DNA of 57,250 nucleotides, from positions 1-57,250 of the forward strand of contig CAKTUS010000007.1 in assembly GCA_934621485.1 (NCBI GenBank), in the 5' to 3' direction. The DNA is from an uncultured Clostridia bacterium. Its GTDB lineage: Bacteria; Bacillota; Clostridia; Christensenellales; Aristaeellaceae. Of this stretch, positions 26,536 through 35,583 are shown piece by piece. Position numbers and translations under genes: made by a program. The notes under the pieces were generated by a model. It ran no database searches, was not told the DNA's origin, and saw only the letters and a list, made by a program, of their open reading frames with translations. Position 1 is the stretch's first letter; every line of letters starts with the position of its first letter.

Positions 26536-28034
26536 GGCTTTCGTCTCCCTTCTTGGGAAAAGCGCCGCATGGGACCATGAGAGCGTAGCATGCGGTAAGG
26601 GTTGGCCAGCCAGGTACGCAACCGCTGGCGAAACAGAGGCGCGCGGAATAGCAGGTCCGGGTTATGAGGTCTTGCGGGGCTGCCGGGGGCCAGATAGGGG
26701 CGTCCCAGGCTGTGCATGCCCGCCAGCCGCGTTACCAGCGCCACCAGCCCCAGGCATATGCCGGGCAGGCCCAGCAGGCCCCCGGCGATGGTTAACAGCA
26801 ACTGGCCGATGCGTACCGCAAAGCTCAGCGGATAGCTTGGCAGGGCATAGCTGCCCAAACCGCTGAGGGCCACCACAATAAGCAGCAGCGGACTCACCAG
26901 CCCCGCATCCACCGCTGCCGTGCCCAGAATCAGGGCGCTGACCAGACCGAAGGAGGAGCCCATCAGGCCGGGAATTCGGGCGCTGGCTTCATTGATGAGG
27001 TCAAAAACCACAATCATCAGCAGCGCTTCGGCAAACAGGCTGATGGACACCACCGACCGGCTTTGAATGATGTTGGTCAGCAGGGACATGGGCAGCGCAA
27101 TGGGATGAAACAGCACCATGCTTAAAAAAACCCCCGGCAGCAGCAGCGCCAACGCCACGCCTACAGCGCGAATAAGCCGCATAAAAGCGCCGTATTGCCA
27201 GCGCATATACGTATCATCCGGGGCGTGGAACAAGTGCCACAGGCTCATGGGCAGGCACAGGCCAAAGGGACTGCCGTCCAAAAGCACCACGGCCTGTCCT
27301 TCCAGAAGAAAGCTCACCACCCGGTCCGGCCGCTCGGTGAGAATCGCCTGCGGCAGCGGCGCCCAGGGATCGTCCTCAATCAGCTGGCTGAGCATGCTCA
27401 GAGTGAGCACATCATCCACGGCGCAGCCGCCGATGCGGCGCAAAAGCTCCTGCACCGTTTCTTCCGGGCATACATCCCTCAGACTGCACACCGCCAGCTG
27501 AGAGGACACCTGCGTGCCCACGCTCAGCGTGCGGCAAATGAGCTGAGGCGTGGGCAACAGCCGGTGCAGCAGCGTCAGGTTGTCGCGAAGGGCCTCGGTA
27601 AAGGACTCATGAGGCCCAATCACCACCGTTTCGGTTTGCGGGGTGGATACAGACCGGCGCACATAGCTGCGCACGTCCAGCAGCAGGGAAACGTCCACGG
27701 TGTCCATCAGCAGCAGGCATTGCCCCCGCATCAGCTGGGTCACGGCGGAAAGCAGCTCCTTTTCCTGCTTCAGCTCCGATACCTCAATCAGCCTGTCCCG
27801 GGCCGCGCTCAGGGCGGCCTGGCCCGACAGGCTGTCCGGGCAGCGCAGAAGCGGCCGAAGGATAAAATCAGAAATCTGCTCGCCGCTGGACATCCCTTCC
27901 ACGTAATACAGCGCGCAGCTTTGCCCAAGAGCCGTGAAATGACGGATCACGATGTCGTCGTTGGTCGTCAGGTTCAGCGTTTCCTCCAGCAAAGCCTGGT
28001 TGCGCTTCAAGCTGCGAAAAAAAACGGTTTGCAT
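26532..28034 (-). CDS. gerA: Spore germination protein GerA
   Basis: The 500-residue A subunit of the germinant receptor. An N-terminal soluble domain (about 1-250; includes LMRGQCLLLMDTVD and ETVVIGPHESFTEALRDNL, the conserved 'GPrEgFtE' motif) is followed by the membrane part with DDTYMRWQYGAFMRLIRA and about five helices. The frame is open far upstream, but the start at 28034 has GGGGAGG 7 bp before it and matches the family N-terminus. It forms an A-B-C operon with coupled translation and a sigma-G-like promoter. Confidence 0.93.
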   Translation of the reverse strand: MQTVFFRSLKRNQALLEETLNLTTNDDIVIRHFTALGQSCALYYVEGMSSGEQISDFILRPLLRCPDSLSGQAALSAARDRLIEVSELKQEKELLSAVTQLMRGQCLLLMDTVDVSLLLDVRSYVRRSVSTPQTETVVIGPHESFTEALRDNLTLLHRLLPTPQLICRTLSVGTQVSSQLAVCSLRDVCPEETVQELLRRIGGCAVDDVLTLSMLSQLIEDDPWAPLPQAILTERPDRVVSFLLEGQAVVLLDGSPFGLCLPMSLWHLFHAPDDTYMRWQYGAFMRLIRAVGVALALLLPGVFLSMVLFHPIALPMSLLTNIIQSRSVVSISLFAEALLMIVVFDLINEASARIPGLMGSSFGLVSALILGTAAVDAGLVSPLLLIVVALSGLGSYALPSYPLSFAVRIGQLLLTIAGGLLGLPGICLGLVALVTRLAGMHSLGRPYLAPGSPARPHNPDLLFRAPLFRQRLRTWLANPYRMLRSHGPMRRFSQEGRRKP

Positions 28035-28062
28035 GCCAAACCTCCCCAGAAATGGATAGGGA

Positions 28063-28092
28063 TAGTATGCGGCCCGGGCTGGAAAAACATAC
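28063..28092 (-). promoter_or_regulatory. Sigma-G-like promoter of the ger operon
   Basis: On the minus strand GTATG (28092-28088), an 18-bp spacer and CATACTA (28069-28063). This fits the forespore sigma-G consensus (gYATR, N17-18, CATnnTA). It lies about 30 bp before the gerA start. Confidence 0.7.
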
Positions 28093-28178
28093 ACGCAGGC
28101 CGCCGGGACTGTACGAAAGCTGAAAAATAGTGTACAATAGGGAAAACTTTTTGGAAGACGCGGAAAGGGGGAAAGGCT

Positions 28179-29672
28179 GTGCGGCGCAGGTGGGTCATGA
28201 TGCTTTTTCTTTGTCTGCTGGCGTTGCCCGCCTTGGCTCAGGCCCGTGAACGGGCGCTGCTGATCGGCGTGGATCAATTTGTGTCCCGGCCCAGCGCGGC
28301 CCCCAGTTCCAGCAATAATGTGCAGGCGATGCGCCAAATGTTTGAGGAGGCGCTGAACCCGCCGGAGGAAACCACGGCTCCCCAAACGCCGCCCACTACG
28401 GTAGAGGCGTTTACCCAGCTGGTGCAGAGTGCCTTTGCCGGCGCGGCTGAGGGGGATGTAAGCTACCTGTACCTGAGCACCCATGGCGTATACGACCCCG
28501 TGGATCACCGGCAGCCGGTGCTGCTGCTCAGCGATGGCGTAACGGAAACCGGCCTGACGCCGGAGGATCTGGAAAACGCCTTTTCCGGCATCGGGGGAAA
28601 AAAGGTGATCATTCTGGACGCCTGCTTTTCCGGCGCGTTCATTGGCAAGGGCACATCCTTCGCCCCCAGCCTGGTGCATTTTTTGGGCGAGGATTTTAAG
28701 GTGCTTTGCTCCAGCGGGGCTATGGAGCCCAGCTGGTACTGGAGCAGCGAAGGCGGCGATGAAATCACCGTGGCGCAAGGCCAGTTTTATTTCACCCAGG
28801 CGCTGGTGCAGGGCATGAGCGCTGAATACGGCTATCCGGCGGACCAAAACAGCGACGGCGCCATCACCCTCCATGAACTGTATCAATACCTGCTGCTGAA
28901 TCACGCGGCCTCCACTCCGCAGGTCTATCCGCAGCGGGACGATTTTGTGCTGCTGCGCTATGATACGGCCAAGACCCTGCCCGCCGACCAGCGCCTGTCC
29001 CCGGTGATAGACGTTACCTTCAGCGGAACCGTGCTGGACAAGGACAACCGGCAGATTGGCATCGAGTTTATCGCTACGCGGCCTACCCGGGTGGCGTATC
29101 AGCTGGTGTATCAAAAGGGCGGCGAGTGGGACTTTGACGGGGCGCAGCTCATTTACGACGGCGCGGAGCGCTTTCTGGCCCTGAGCGATAAGCCGGGAGC
29201 CGTATCTGCCGGGCGCAAGGTGCGCAGCCTGAAGATCAGAGAACTGGATGGGGACGCCTACGGTTATGTGCTGGTGCAGGTGGTAACCATTGATCAGGGC
29301 AAGCTGAATGTGCACGCCGGGCGAGTGCTGTGCGTGCCGCCAGCCGAGGGCAGCATGGGTATGAGCGTGGATGTGGACGCTTCCCTGAGCCTGTCCTATG
29401 GGCGGGAGCTGCGAGTATTTGTAAGCCATCCCTGGCCCTGCGCCCTGAGCATTGCCGTGGTGGATGCGGAGGGCCGCACGGTGTACCGCCTGTGTCACCG
29501 GCAAAGCACCCGGCCCGGCAAGCTGGACCCGGAGGGCAGCGTGTTTTACTGGGACGGTCGCCTGAAGGACGGCAGCCCCGCTTCTCCCGGAAACTATACC
29601 ATGCGTGTGACGGCCGATTTGAACGGTCAGAGCACCACGGTTTCATCTTTGCCTTTCATCGTTTATGAATAA
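28179..29672 (+). CDS. Secreted caspase-like (peptidase C14) protein
   Basis: A 497-residue exported protein. Signal peptide to about residue 20 (LCLLALPALAQA), then a caspase/metacaspase p20-like domain with ALLIGVDQF, catalytic His102 in YLSTHGVYD and catalytic Cys149 in ILDACFSGAF. A consensus EF-hand loop (Asp222, Asn224, Asp226, Gly227, Glu233) suggests calcium binding inside or after the domain. The C-terminal 90 residues (FYWDGRLKDGSPASPGNYTM) resemble a FlgD Ig-like domain. It starts at a GTG after GGGGGAAAGG. A GT2 gene follows at 15 bp, so the two may be co-transcribed. The substrate is unknown. Confidence 0.88.
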   Translation: MRRRWVMMLFLCLLALPALAQARERALLIGVDQFVSRPSAAPSSSNNVQAMRQMFEEALNPPEETTAPQTPPTTVEAFTQLVQSAFAGAAEGDVSYLYLSTHGVYDPVDHRQPVLLLSDGVTETGLTPEDLENAFSGIGGKKVIILDACFSGAFIGKGTSFAPSLVHFLGEDFKVLCSSGAMEPSWYWSSEGGDEITVAQGQFYFTQALVQGMSAEYGYPADQNSDGAITLHELYQYLLLNHAASTPQVYPQRDDFVLLRYDTAKTLPADQRLSPVIDVTFSGTVLDKDNRQIGIEFIATRPTRVAYQLVYQKGGEWDFDGAQLIYDGAERFLALSDKPGAVSAGRKVRSLKIRELDGDAYGYVLVQVVTIDQGKLNVHAGRVLCVPPAEGSMGMSVDVDASLSLSYGRELRVFVSHPWPCALSIAVVDAEGRTVYRLCHRQSTRPGKLDPEGSVFYWDGRLKDGSPASPGNYTMRVTADLNGQSTTVSSLPFIVYE

Positions 29673-29686
29673 GGAGGAAAACGAAT

Positions 29687-30664
29687 ATGGCCAACAAACT
29701 GATGGTGGTGATTCCCTGCTACAACGAGGAAGAGGTGCTGCCGGAAACCTCGCGGCGGCTGGTGGAGAAAATGGCGTCGCTGGTAGAAAAAGGCTTGATT
29801 ACCCCGGACAGCCGGGTGCTGCTGGTGGACGATGGCAGCCGCGACCGCACCTGGGAGCTGATTGGCAAGCTGCATCAGGAGAACCCGCTGTTTGAGGGCG
29901 TGAAGCTGAGCCGCAACCGCGGCCACCAGAACGCGCTGCTGGCGGGGCTGATGACCGCCAGGGGCCGCTGCGATATCTCCATTTCCATGGATGCGGACCT
30001 GCAGGACGACATGGACGCCATGGACAAATTCATTGAAAAGTACAACGAGGGCTGCGACGTGGTATACGGCGTGCGCAACAAGCGAGCCACCGACACCGTG
30101 TTCAAGCGGGAAACGGCCCTGATGTTCTACCGGCTGATGAAGGGCCTGGGGGTGGACATCACTTACAACCATGCGGATTACCGGCTCATGAGCAACCGGG
30201 CGCTGGAGGGCTTGGCCCAGTTTGAGGAGGTCAACCTGTTCCTGCGGGGCCTGGCGCCGCTGGTAGGTTACCAGAGCGACGTGGTATACTACGACCGCAG
30301 CGAGCGCTTTGCCGGGGAAAGCAAATATCCCCTCAAAAAAATGCTGGCCTTTGCCATCGACGGCATTACCAGCTTTTCTGTAAAACCCCTGCGGCTGATT
30401 ACCTCGGTGGGCATCGTGATTTTTTTGGTGAGCCTGTTTATGCTGCTGTATTCCCTCGTCCGCTGGATTGCGGGCCACACCGTAACCGGCTGGACCAGCA
30501 CGCTGGCCTCCATTTGGCTGATTGGCGGCATCCAGCTTTTGTCCCTGGGCGTCATTGGCGAGTACATTGGCAAGATTTATAACGAAACCAAGCGCCGCCC
30601 CCGCTTCATTATCGACCGGTATTTGAACGACCGGGGCGACAGCCCTGTGGTGGACAAGCGCTAA
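29687..30664 (+). CDS. Family 2 glycosyltransferase (GtrB/DPM1-like)
   Basis: A 325-residue polyprenyl-phosphate sugar transferase. GT-A domain with VVIPCYNEEE at the start, LLVDDGSRDRT and the metal-binding SMDADLQDD, then two C-terminal transmembrane helices (about 245-267 and 278-300). Such enzymes load a hexose onto undecaprenyl phosphate for use outside the membrane. AAGGAGG precedes the ATG. It resembles the second GT2 at 47027. The next gene, a large membrane protein, could be the acceptor-side partner. Confidence 0.92.
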   Translation: MANKLMVVIPCYNEEEVLPETSRRLVEKMASLVEKGLITPDSRVLLVDDGSRDRTWELIGKLHQENPLFEGVKLSRNRGHQNALLAGLMTARGRCDISISMDADLQDDMDAMDKFIEKYNEGCDVVYGVRNKRATDTVFKRETALMFYRLMKGLGVDITYNHADYRLMSNRALEGLAQFEEVNLFLRGLAPLVGYQSDVVYYDRSERFAGESKYPLKKMLAFAIDGITSFSVKPLRLITSVGIVIFLVSLFMLLYSLVRWIAGHTVTGWTSTLASIWLIGGIQLLSLGVIGEYIGKIYNETKRRPRFIIDRYLNDRGDSPVVDKR

Positions 30665-30674
30665 GGAGGAGCCC

Positions 30675-32450
30675 ATGCCAATGAAACAGCTCACAAGCCG
30701 CGGGCTCAACGTATCGGCCCTGGCGATTGCCGCCGTGGCCGCCTGGCGGCTGCCCAATGTGTACGGCCTGGCTGAAAACAGCGCCCTGTTTGCAGGCAGC
30801 GCGGTCACCCTGATTTTGCTGTGCGGATTCTATCTGCTTTTGAAAACGGCCTTTCAAGTGACGGATGCGCGGCTGAACCGGGCGGGTTATCTTTTGGGCG
30901 GCCTGTTTTCCCTGGTGACGGTGGTATGCGCCGATGTGCGGGCCAACAACGGCTTTTCCGCCTTTCAGTGGCTGCCGTTTTTGTACGGCGCGCTGGCGGC
31001 CGCCAGCTTTGCGGCTGTATATGGCGGCGCGCTGGTGCTGCTGTTTCAGGGCATGAACCGGCTGGCAGCCCGGGAGGCGGGGGCGGAAAGCCGCTTTTCC
31101 CAAATCAGCGGCAGCTGGCCGGCAGTATTCCTCTTTTTGCTGCTTTGCTGGACTCCCGTATGGCTGGCCTTCTGGCCGGGCGCTTTGACCGCGGACTCGG
31201 TGACCCAGTTTTATCAGTACTACGACGGCGAGTTCAGCGCCCATCATCCGCTGCTGCACACCCTGCTGGTGGGCTTGTGCCTGACCACGGGCATCGATAT
31301 GGACCCGGAGGGCTGCGGCACCCTGGGGGTGGCCCTGTATAGCGCGGTGCAAATGGCGCTGCTGGCCGCCATGCTTGCCTGGGCGTGCCGGTGGCTGCGC
31401 AGGCAGGGCGCGCCCTTGTGGGGACGGGTATGCGTAACGCTGCTGTTTGGACTGCTGCCCTTTCACGGCCTGTGGTCGTTCAGCTGCCAGAAGGACATTC
31501 TGTTCAGCGGTCTGGCGCTTTTGTTTTTGCTGGAACTGGTGGATGTGTGGAAGGACGGCTTTCATGCCCTGCGAAGCCCCTGGCGCGTAGTGCGCATGAC
31601 GGCGCTGACCGTGCTGATGCTGCTGCTTCGCCATAACGGAGCCTATGCCCTGGCGCTGCTGCTGCCCTTTGCCCTGGCCTGGGCCAAGGGGGCCCGCATC
31701 CGTCTGGGGGCGCTGCTGCTTGCCTGTATGGCACTGGCCTTTGGGATAAACGCAGGGCTGAAGGCGCTGCTGGAAGCGGACGATATCGACAAGGTGGAAA
31801 TGCTCTCCATTCCTCTGCAACAAATGGCCCGCACTCTGCAAAAGGACCCGGACGCAGCGCCGGAAGAAGAACGGGAACTGCTGGACAGCCTCTATCCCGA
31901 CGGCATGGCAGAGTACTATTCCCCCATGCTGGCCGACCCGGTAAAGTGGGCCAGCGACTATGACCTGGTGGATGAAAGCGTGGGCGATATCATCCGTCTG
32001 TGGGCCCGAATGGGCGTGGAACATCTGGATACCTACGTCGAGGCGTTCCTGATTCAGAATATGCCCTATCTGCTGCCCGGCTCTCCCATGCTGTACTACT
32101 TTGATACCGATTGCCGGGATTTGGACCTGTTTCCCATTGAAATGGAAAGTCGCTTGCCCGCCTTGCAGGCTCTATGCCTGGAGTATGACCAGAGCCTGAC
32201 CTTTTTGGGCCTTCCCGGGGTGCGGCTGCTGAGCGACACGGCTTTCCAGATCTGGCTGGCCATGGCGGGACTGGCTCTGGCAGCCTGCCGCAAACAAAAA
32301 GGATATATGACCGCCTTTGCCTTTATTCTGGCTGTTTGGGTTACCTGCCTGTTGGGGCCGGTGGCCATTATGCGCTATTTGCTGGTGGCCTTCTACGGCG
32401 TGCCGGTGCTGCTGTGCTCCATGCTGGCTGAGGCCCGGAAGCCCGCTTAG
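30675..32450 (+). CDS. DUF6020-like polytopic membrane protein
   Basis: A 591-residue integral membrane protein with around ten to twelve helices and one large outside loop (about residues 365-480). The stretch WLAFWPGALTADSVTQFYQY and HHPLLHTLLVG is typical of the DUF6020 group, which looks like GT-C glycosyltransferases using lipid-linked sugars. GGAGGAGCCC precedes the ATG, 10 bp after the GT2 gene. A role as the transferase that uses the GT2 product is an inference from context. Confidence 0.78.
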   Translation: MPMKQLTSRGLNVSALAIAAVAAWRLPNVYGLAENSALFAGSAVTLILLCGFYLLLKTAFQVTDARLNRAGYLLGGLFSLVTVVCADVRANNGFSAFQWLPFLYGALAAASFAAVYGGALVLLFQGMNRLAAREAGAESRFSQISGSWPAVFLFLLLCWTPVWLAFWPGALTADSVTQFYQYYDGEFSAHHPLLHTLLVGLCLTTGIDMDPEGCGTLGVALYSAVQMALLAAMLAWACRWLRRQGAPLWGRVCVTLLFGLLPFHGLWSFSCQKDILFSGLALLFLLELVDVWKDGFHALRSPWRVVRMTALTVLMLLLRHNGAYALALLLPFALAWAKGARIRLGALLLACMALAFGINAGLKALLEADDIDKVEMLSIPLQQMARTLQKDPDAAPEEERELLDSLYPDGMAEYYSPMLADPVKWASDYDLVDESVGDIIRLWARMGVEHLDTYVEAFLIQNMPYLLPGSPMLYYFDTDCRDLDLFPIEMESRLPALQALCLEYDQSLTFLGLPGVRLLSDTAFQIWLAMAGLALAACRKQKGYMTAFAFILAVWVTCLLGPVAIMRYLLVAFYGVPVLLCSMLAEARKPA

Positions 32451-32518
32451 GCTTGACGTGCCGCAGGCTGGCGGCTATAATGAAGAAAACGCATTTGAAC
32501 AGGAAAGGGGATGGCCTC

Positions 32519-32854
32519 ATGCACAAGGCCCTATGGGCCGCGCTGCTTGGCGGAGTGTTTCTGCTGATGCTTAGCGCGCTGGTGGTAACGCCGCAGGACG
32601 AAGCGCCGCCGCAAAGCAAGCGGCTCGTTCCGGAAAACGCGGCGCTGTGCGCCATGCCGCAGGCTGCGGCCATTCCTGCGGCGCAGGAAGCGCCGCAACC
32701 GGCCCGGGAACGCGCTCAGCAGGCATTGCCCGCTACAGAGCCCCAACCGCTGCCTCTGCCCCGGGAAACCGACGCCAACGGCCGGGTGCTGCGGGCGACC
32801 CGGTATGAAAACTGCGTGTATCAGGTGTTCCGCGCCGGGGTGGCCGGAGGCTGA
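32519..32854 (+). CDS. Small exported or membrane-anchored Ala/Pro-rich protein
   Basis: A 111-residue protein with one N-terminal hydrophobic segment (WAALLGGVFLLMLSALVV), then a Pro/Ala/Gln-rich spacer and a short folded tail. No family is recognised. AAAGGGGATGG precedes the ATG. It fills the gap between the DUF6020-like gene and secD. Confidence 0.6.
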   Translation: MHKALWAALLGGVFLLMLSALVVTPQDEAPPQSKRLVPENAALCAMPQAAAIPAAQEAPQPARERAQQALPATEPQPLPLPRETDANGRVLRATRYENCVYQVFRAGVAGG

Positions 32855-32921
32855 CCCCGCGCTTGTCACAAAAGCGTTTCCATAAAAACAAACTTCAAAA
32901 CGGAAGGATGGTTGACGCAAC

Positions 32922-34283
32922 ATGAAGGTCAACAATCGCCGCCGCGTAAAGATGAGCAAGCGCACAGCCGCGCTGGTCGCCCTTTGCGTAGCGCTGGTAC
33001 TTACCATCGCCGTGGGCTACCTGGGCTTCAACGGCGCCTGGCTGGACGGCCGCGGCCTGTATAAGCTGCTGCCCTGGCTGCCTACCTCCAATGTGGAAAA
33101 CTGGCCTCAGTCCATTTCTCTGGGCCTGGACCTGAAGGGCGGCGTATACGTAGAGTATGAAGCCACCATGTCCGACGAATTGCGCCAGGAAGGCTACAAC
33201 TACGACAGCCTGCTGGAATCCACCATGAGCGTAATTTCCAAGCGCCTGACCGAAAAGGGGTATCCGGAAGCCACGGTCAGCAAGCTGGGCGCTACCGGTA
33301 TCCGCGTGGAAATTCCCGCCGTAACCGATCCCACCGCGGTGCTGAACCTGATCGGTTCCCCCGCCAAGCTGGAGTTCCTGGATGCGGACGGCAATGTGTT
33401 TATGGAAGGCCGCCATTTGCAGGCCGCCACGCCCACTGTGGATGAAAACTCCAAGCCCGCCATCAGCTTCTCCCTCACCAGCGAGGGCGCGCAGCTGTTC
33501 GGCGACATGACCGCTAAGTCCATCGGCAAAACCATTATCATTCAGCTGGACGGCCAGGTGCTGATGAGCCCCACCGTGAACGAGGCCATTTACGGCGGCC
33601 GCGTGCTGGTAACCGGCAGCTTTACGGAGGAACAGGTGCAGAACTACTGCGTGCAGCTGCAAAGCGGCGCGCTGCCTCTGGATTTGCGCCAGGACAAGCT
33701 GGACACCATTTCCGCCACCCTGGGTATCGACGCGCTGAGCACCAGCGTAACCGCGGCCATGATCGGCATCCTGATTGTGATGCTCATTATGCTGGTTCGC
33801 TACCGCCTGTGCGGTCTGGTGGCCAGTTGGAGCCTGTGCATCTACGTCATTCTGGTGTTCTTGTGCATTGCCATAGTGCCGGGAATTCAGCTCACCCTGC
33901 CCGGCGTGGCCGGTATCATTCTGGGTATCGGCATGGCTGTGGACGCCAACGTGGTGATCTTTGAGCGCATCAAGGAAGAAGTGGCCGCCGGCCGTCCCAT
34001 GATTCACGCCGCCCGCATTGGCTTCAAAAACGCCATGAGCGCCATTCTGGATGCCAACGTAACCACCATCATCGCCGCTGTGGTTTTGATGATCTTTGGC
34101 ACCGGCAGCGTGCAGGGCTTTGCCGTAACGCTGCTCATCGGCGTGCTGGTGAGCATGCTCACCGCCATTGTGATTACCCGGTTCCTGCTCACCCGCGTGG
34201 TGCGCCTGGCTCCGGAACCCAAGCTGTATGTACCCGCCAAGCTTGTGCAAGCTGGCGCGGCCAAGGAAGGGGAGGCGAAGTAA
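32922..34283 (+). CDS. secD: Protein translocase subunit SecD
   Basis: A 453-residue SecD that, with SecF, uses the proton gradient to assist export through SecYEG. Features: first transmembrane helix near residue 17, the D1 motif SLGLDLKGGVYVEYE, a short P1 domain as in Gram-positive SecD, and five C-terminal helices with GIGMAVDANVVIFERIKEEV. GGAAGGATGG precedes the ATG. secF follows 1 bp after. Confidence 0.97.
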   Translation: MKVNNRRRVKMSKRTAALVALCVALVLTIAVGYLGFNGAWLDGRGLYKLLPWLPTSNVENWPQSISLGLDLKGGVYVEYEATMSDELRQEGYNYDSLLESTMSVISKRLTEKGYPEATVSKLGATGIRVEIPAVTDPTAVLNLIGSPAKLEFLDADGNVFMEGRHLQAATPTVDENSKPAISFSLTSEGAQLFGDMTAKSIGKTIIIQLDGQVLMSPTVNEAIYGGRVLVTGSFTEEQVQNYCVQLQSGALPLDLRQDKLDTISATLGIDALSTSVTAAMIGILIVMLIMLVRYRLCGLVASWSLCIYVILVFLCIAIVPGIQLTLPGVAGIILGIGMAVDANVVIFERIKEEVAAGRPMIHAARIGFKNAMSAILDANVTTIIAAVVLMIFGTGSVQGFAVTLLIGVLVSMLTAIVITRFLLTRVVRLAPEPKLYVPAKLVQAGAAKEGEAK

Positions 34284-34284
34284 C

Positions 34285-35196
34285 ATGAAAATTCAGAAGC
34301 GCTCCCGCATTTGCATGTGCATTTCTCTGGCCATCATGGTCATCGCGCTGATTTTGTCCCTCACGGGCCACGGCATTAACTACGGCATTGACTTTGCCGG
34401 CGGCCTGAACCTGCAATACAACATGGGCGCGGATTTTGCCGCCGCCTTTAACGAAAAGGATATCGACGAAGCCATCGAGGCGCAGGGCATTAAGGAATAC
34501 GCGGTATCGGTGTCCGGCGAGGGCACCCTGCAAATCCGCGTGCCTGCCTTGGGCAGCGACGACGAGATCCAGCAGCTGCAAGAGGGCCTGGAAAAGGCGC
34601 TGGCGGCCAAGTACCCCGCCATGGAAACCGCTACCGCCACCGCCAGCTACGTAGGCCCCATCGCCGGCCAAACCCTGATTAAAAACGCGGTGTGGAGCGT
34701 GGTGATTGCCGCGGCGCTGATGCTGGTGTACATCGCCATTCGCTTCGACTTTGCCAGCGGCGTGGCCGCTGTGGTGGGCCTGCTGCACGACGTGCTGATG
34801 ATGCTGAGCTTCATGGTGTTGCTGCGCAGCTTTATCCAGGTGAACTCTTCCTTCATCGCCGCCATGCTGACCATCGTGGGCTACTCCATCAACAACACCA
34901 TCGTGATTTTTGACCGGATTCGCGAAAACAACCGCAAGCCCGCCTATACCGGCCTGAAGCGCGAGGAGGTGGTGCAGCTGTCCGTGAAGGAAAGCCTGGG
35001 CCGCACCGTCAACACTACGCTGACCACTTTGGTAACCATTGTGACCCTGTACATCCTGGGTGTGGACGCGATTCGCGAGTTCAGCCTGCCCATCATCATC
35101 GGCATTTTGGCCGGTGTATACAGCGCCAACCTGATTAACGGCTATGTGTGGGCCGCCCTGGAGCAGACCCGCCTGACCAGGAAAGCCAAGGCGTAA
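34285..35196 (+). CDS. secF: Protein translocase subunit SecF
   Basis: A 303-residue SecF. N-terminal helix, the GIDFAGGLNLQYNMG motif, and the C-terminal helical block with GYSINNTIVIFDRIRENNRK. The ATG at 34285 follows the secD stop by one base with GGGGAGG upstream, so the two are translated together. In many Clostridia secDF lies near the SCIFF genes; here SCIFF is about 20 kb away. Confidence 0.97.
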   Translation: MKIQKRSRICMCISLAIMVIALILSLTGHGINYGIDFAGGLNLQYNMGADFAAAFNEKDIDEAIEAQGIKEYAVSVSGEGTLQIRVPALGSDDEIQQLQEGLEKALAAKYPAMETATATASYVGPIAGQTLIKNAVWSVVIAAALMLVYIAIRFDFASGVAAVVGLLHDVLMMLSFMVLLRSFIQVNSSFIAAMLTIVGYSINNTIVIFDRIRENNRKPAYTGLKREEVVQLSVKESLGRTVNTTLTTLVTIVTLYILGVDAIREFSLPIIIGILAGVYSANLINGYVWAALEQTRLTRKAKA

Positions 35197-35331
35197 CTCT
35201 TTGCAACGGGCTCAGTCCGTCAAGAAAGCCTGATGGAATGTTTTCGGCTACGCCGAAAACATTCCCGCCCGACCGGCAAAGCCGGTCGATACAAATACAG
35301 CCGGAGAGGCCGCAGCCCCTCCGGCAATTTT

Positions 35332-35348
35332 CCCCGAAGGGGTTTTTT
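35332..35348 (+). terminator. secDF terminator
   Basis: CCCC-GAA-GGGG followed by six T. The stem is short but follows two strong hairpins. Confidence 0.7.
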
Positions 35349-35506
35349 AACAGCTTGGGCCCGCCTTCCCCGCAGGAGAAGGCGGGCTTTCGCGTACGCT
35401 GGGCAGTATCGGGAAATAAGGGGCGAAACCGGCGGCCTTGCGCAGCAAGGCTTTCCTTATGCTCTTTGCCGCCCGGCGAGCAGGCAAAGAGCGCTTTTCA
35501 GCCCAC

Positions 35507-35535
35507 TGGACGTTTGCCCCAAAAAGCGGTATACT
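35507..35535 (+). promoter_or_regulatory. Predicted promoter of the 35584 gene set
   Basis: TGGACG (35507-35512), 17-bp spacer, TATACT (35530-35535), 48 bp before the aminotransferase start. Confidence 0.55.
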
Positions 35536-35583
35536 GTTACTGCCGACGGCCTGCGCCGGGGTATAGGAAGGATTGTCAGCTTC

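Larger units (their letters stand above)
35197..35583. other. Intergenic hairpin cluster after secF
   Basis: No gene seen. At least seven hairpins occur in series: 35235-35265 (14-bp perfect stem), 35271-35287, 35300-35325, 35332-35348 (terminator), 35359-35390, about 35435-35450 (CCTTGCGCAGCAAGG) and about 35461-35492 (GCTCTTTGCC against GGCAAAGAGC). Several share sequence with the repeats at 40.0-40.3 and 51.8-52.3 kb, including an inverted copy of GGGCTCAGTCCGTCAAG near 35209. Confidence 0.75.

Noticed and set aside
28035..29504. Apparent 490-residue N-terminal extension of GerA on the minus strand
   Set aside because: The extension is antisense to the caspase-like gene, crosses the intergenic promoter region, and the family-like start with a ribosome binding site is at 28034.
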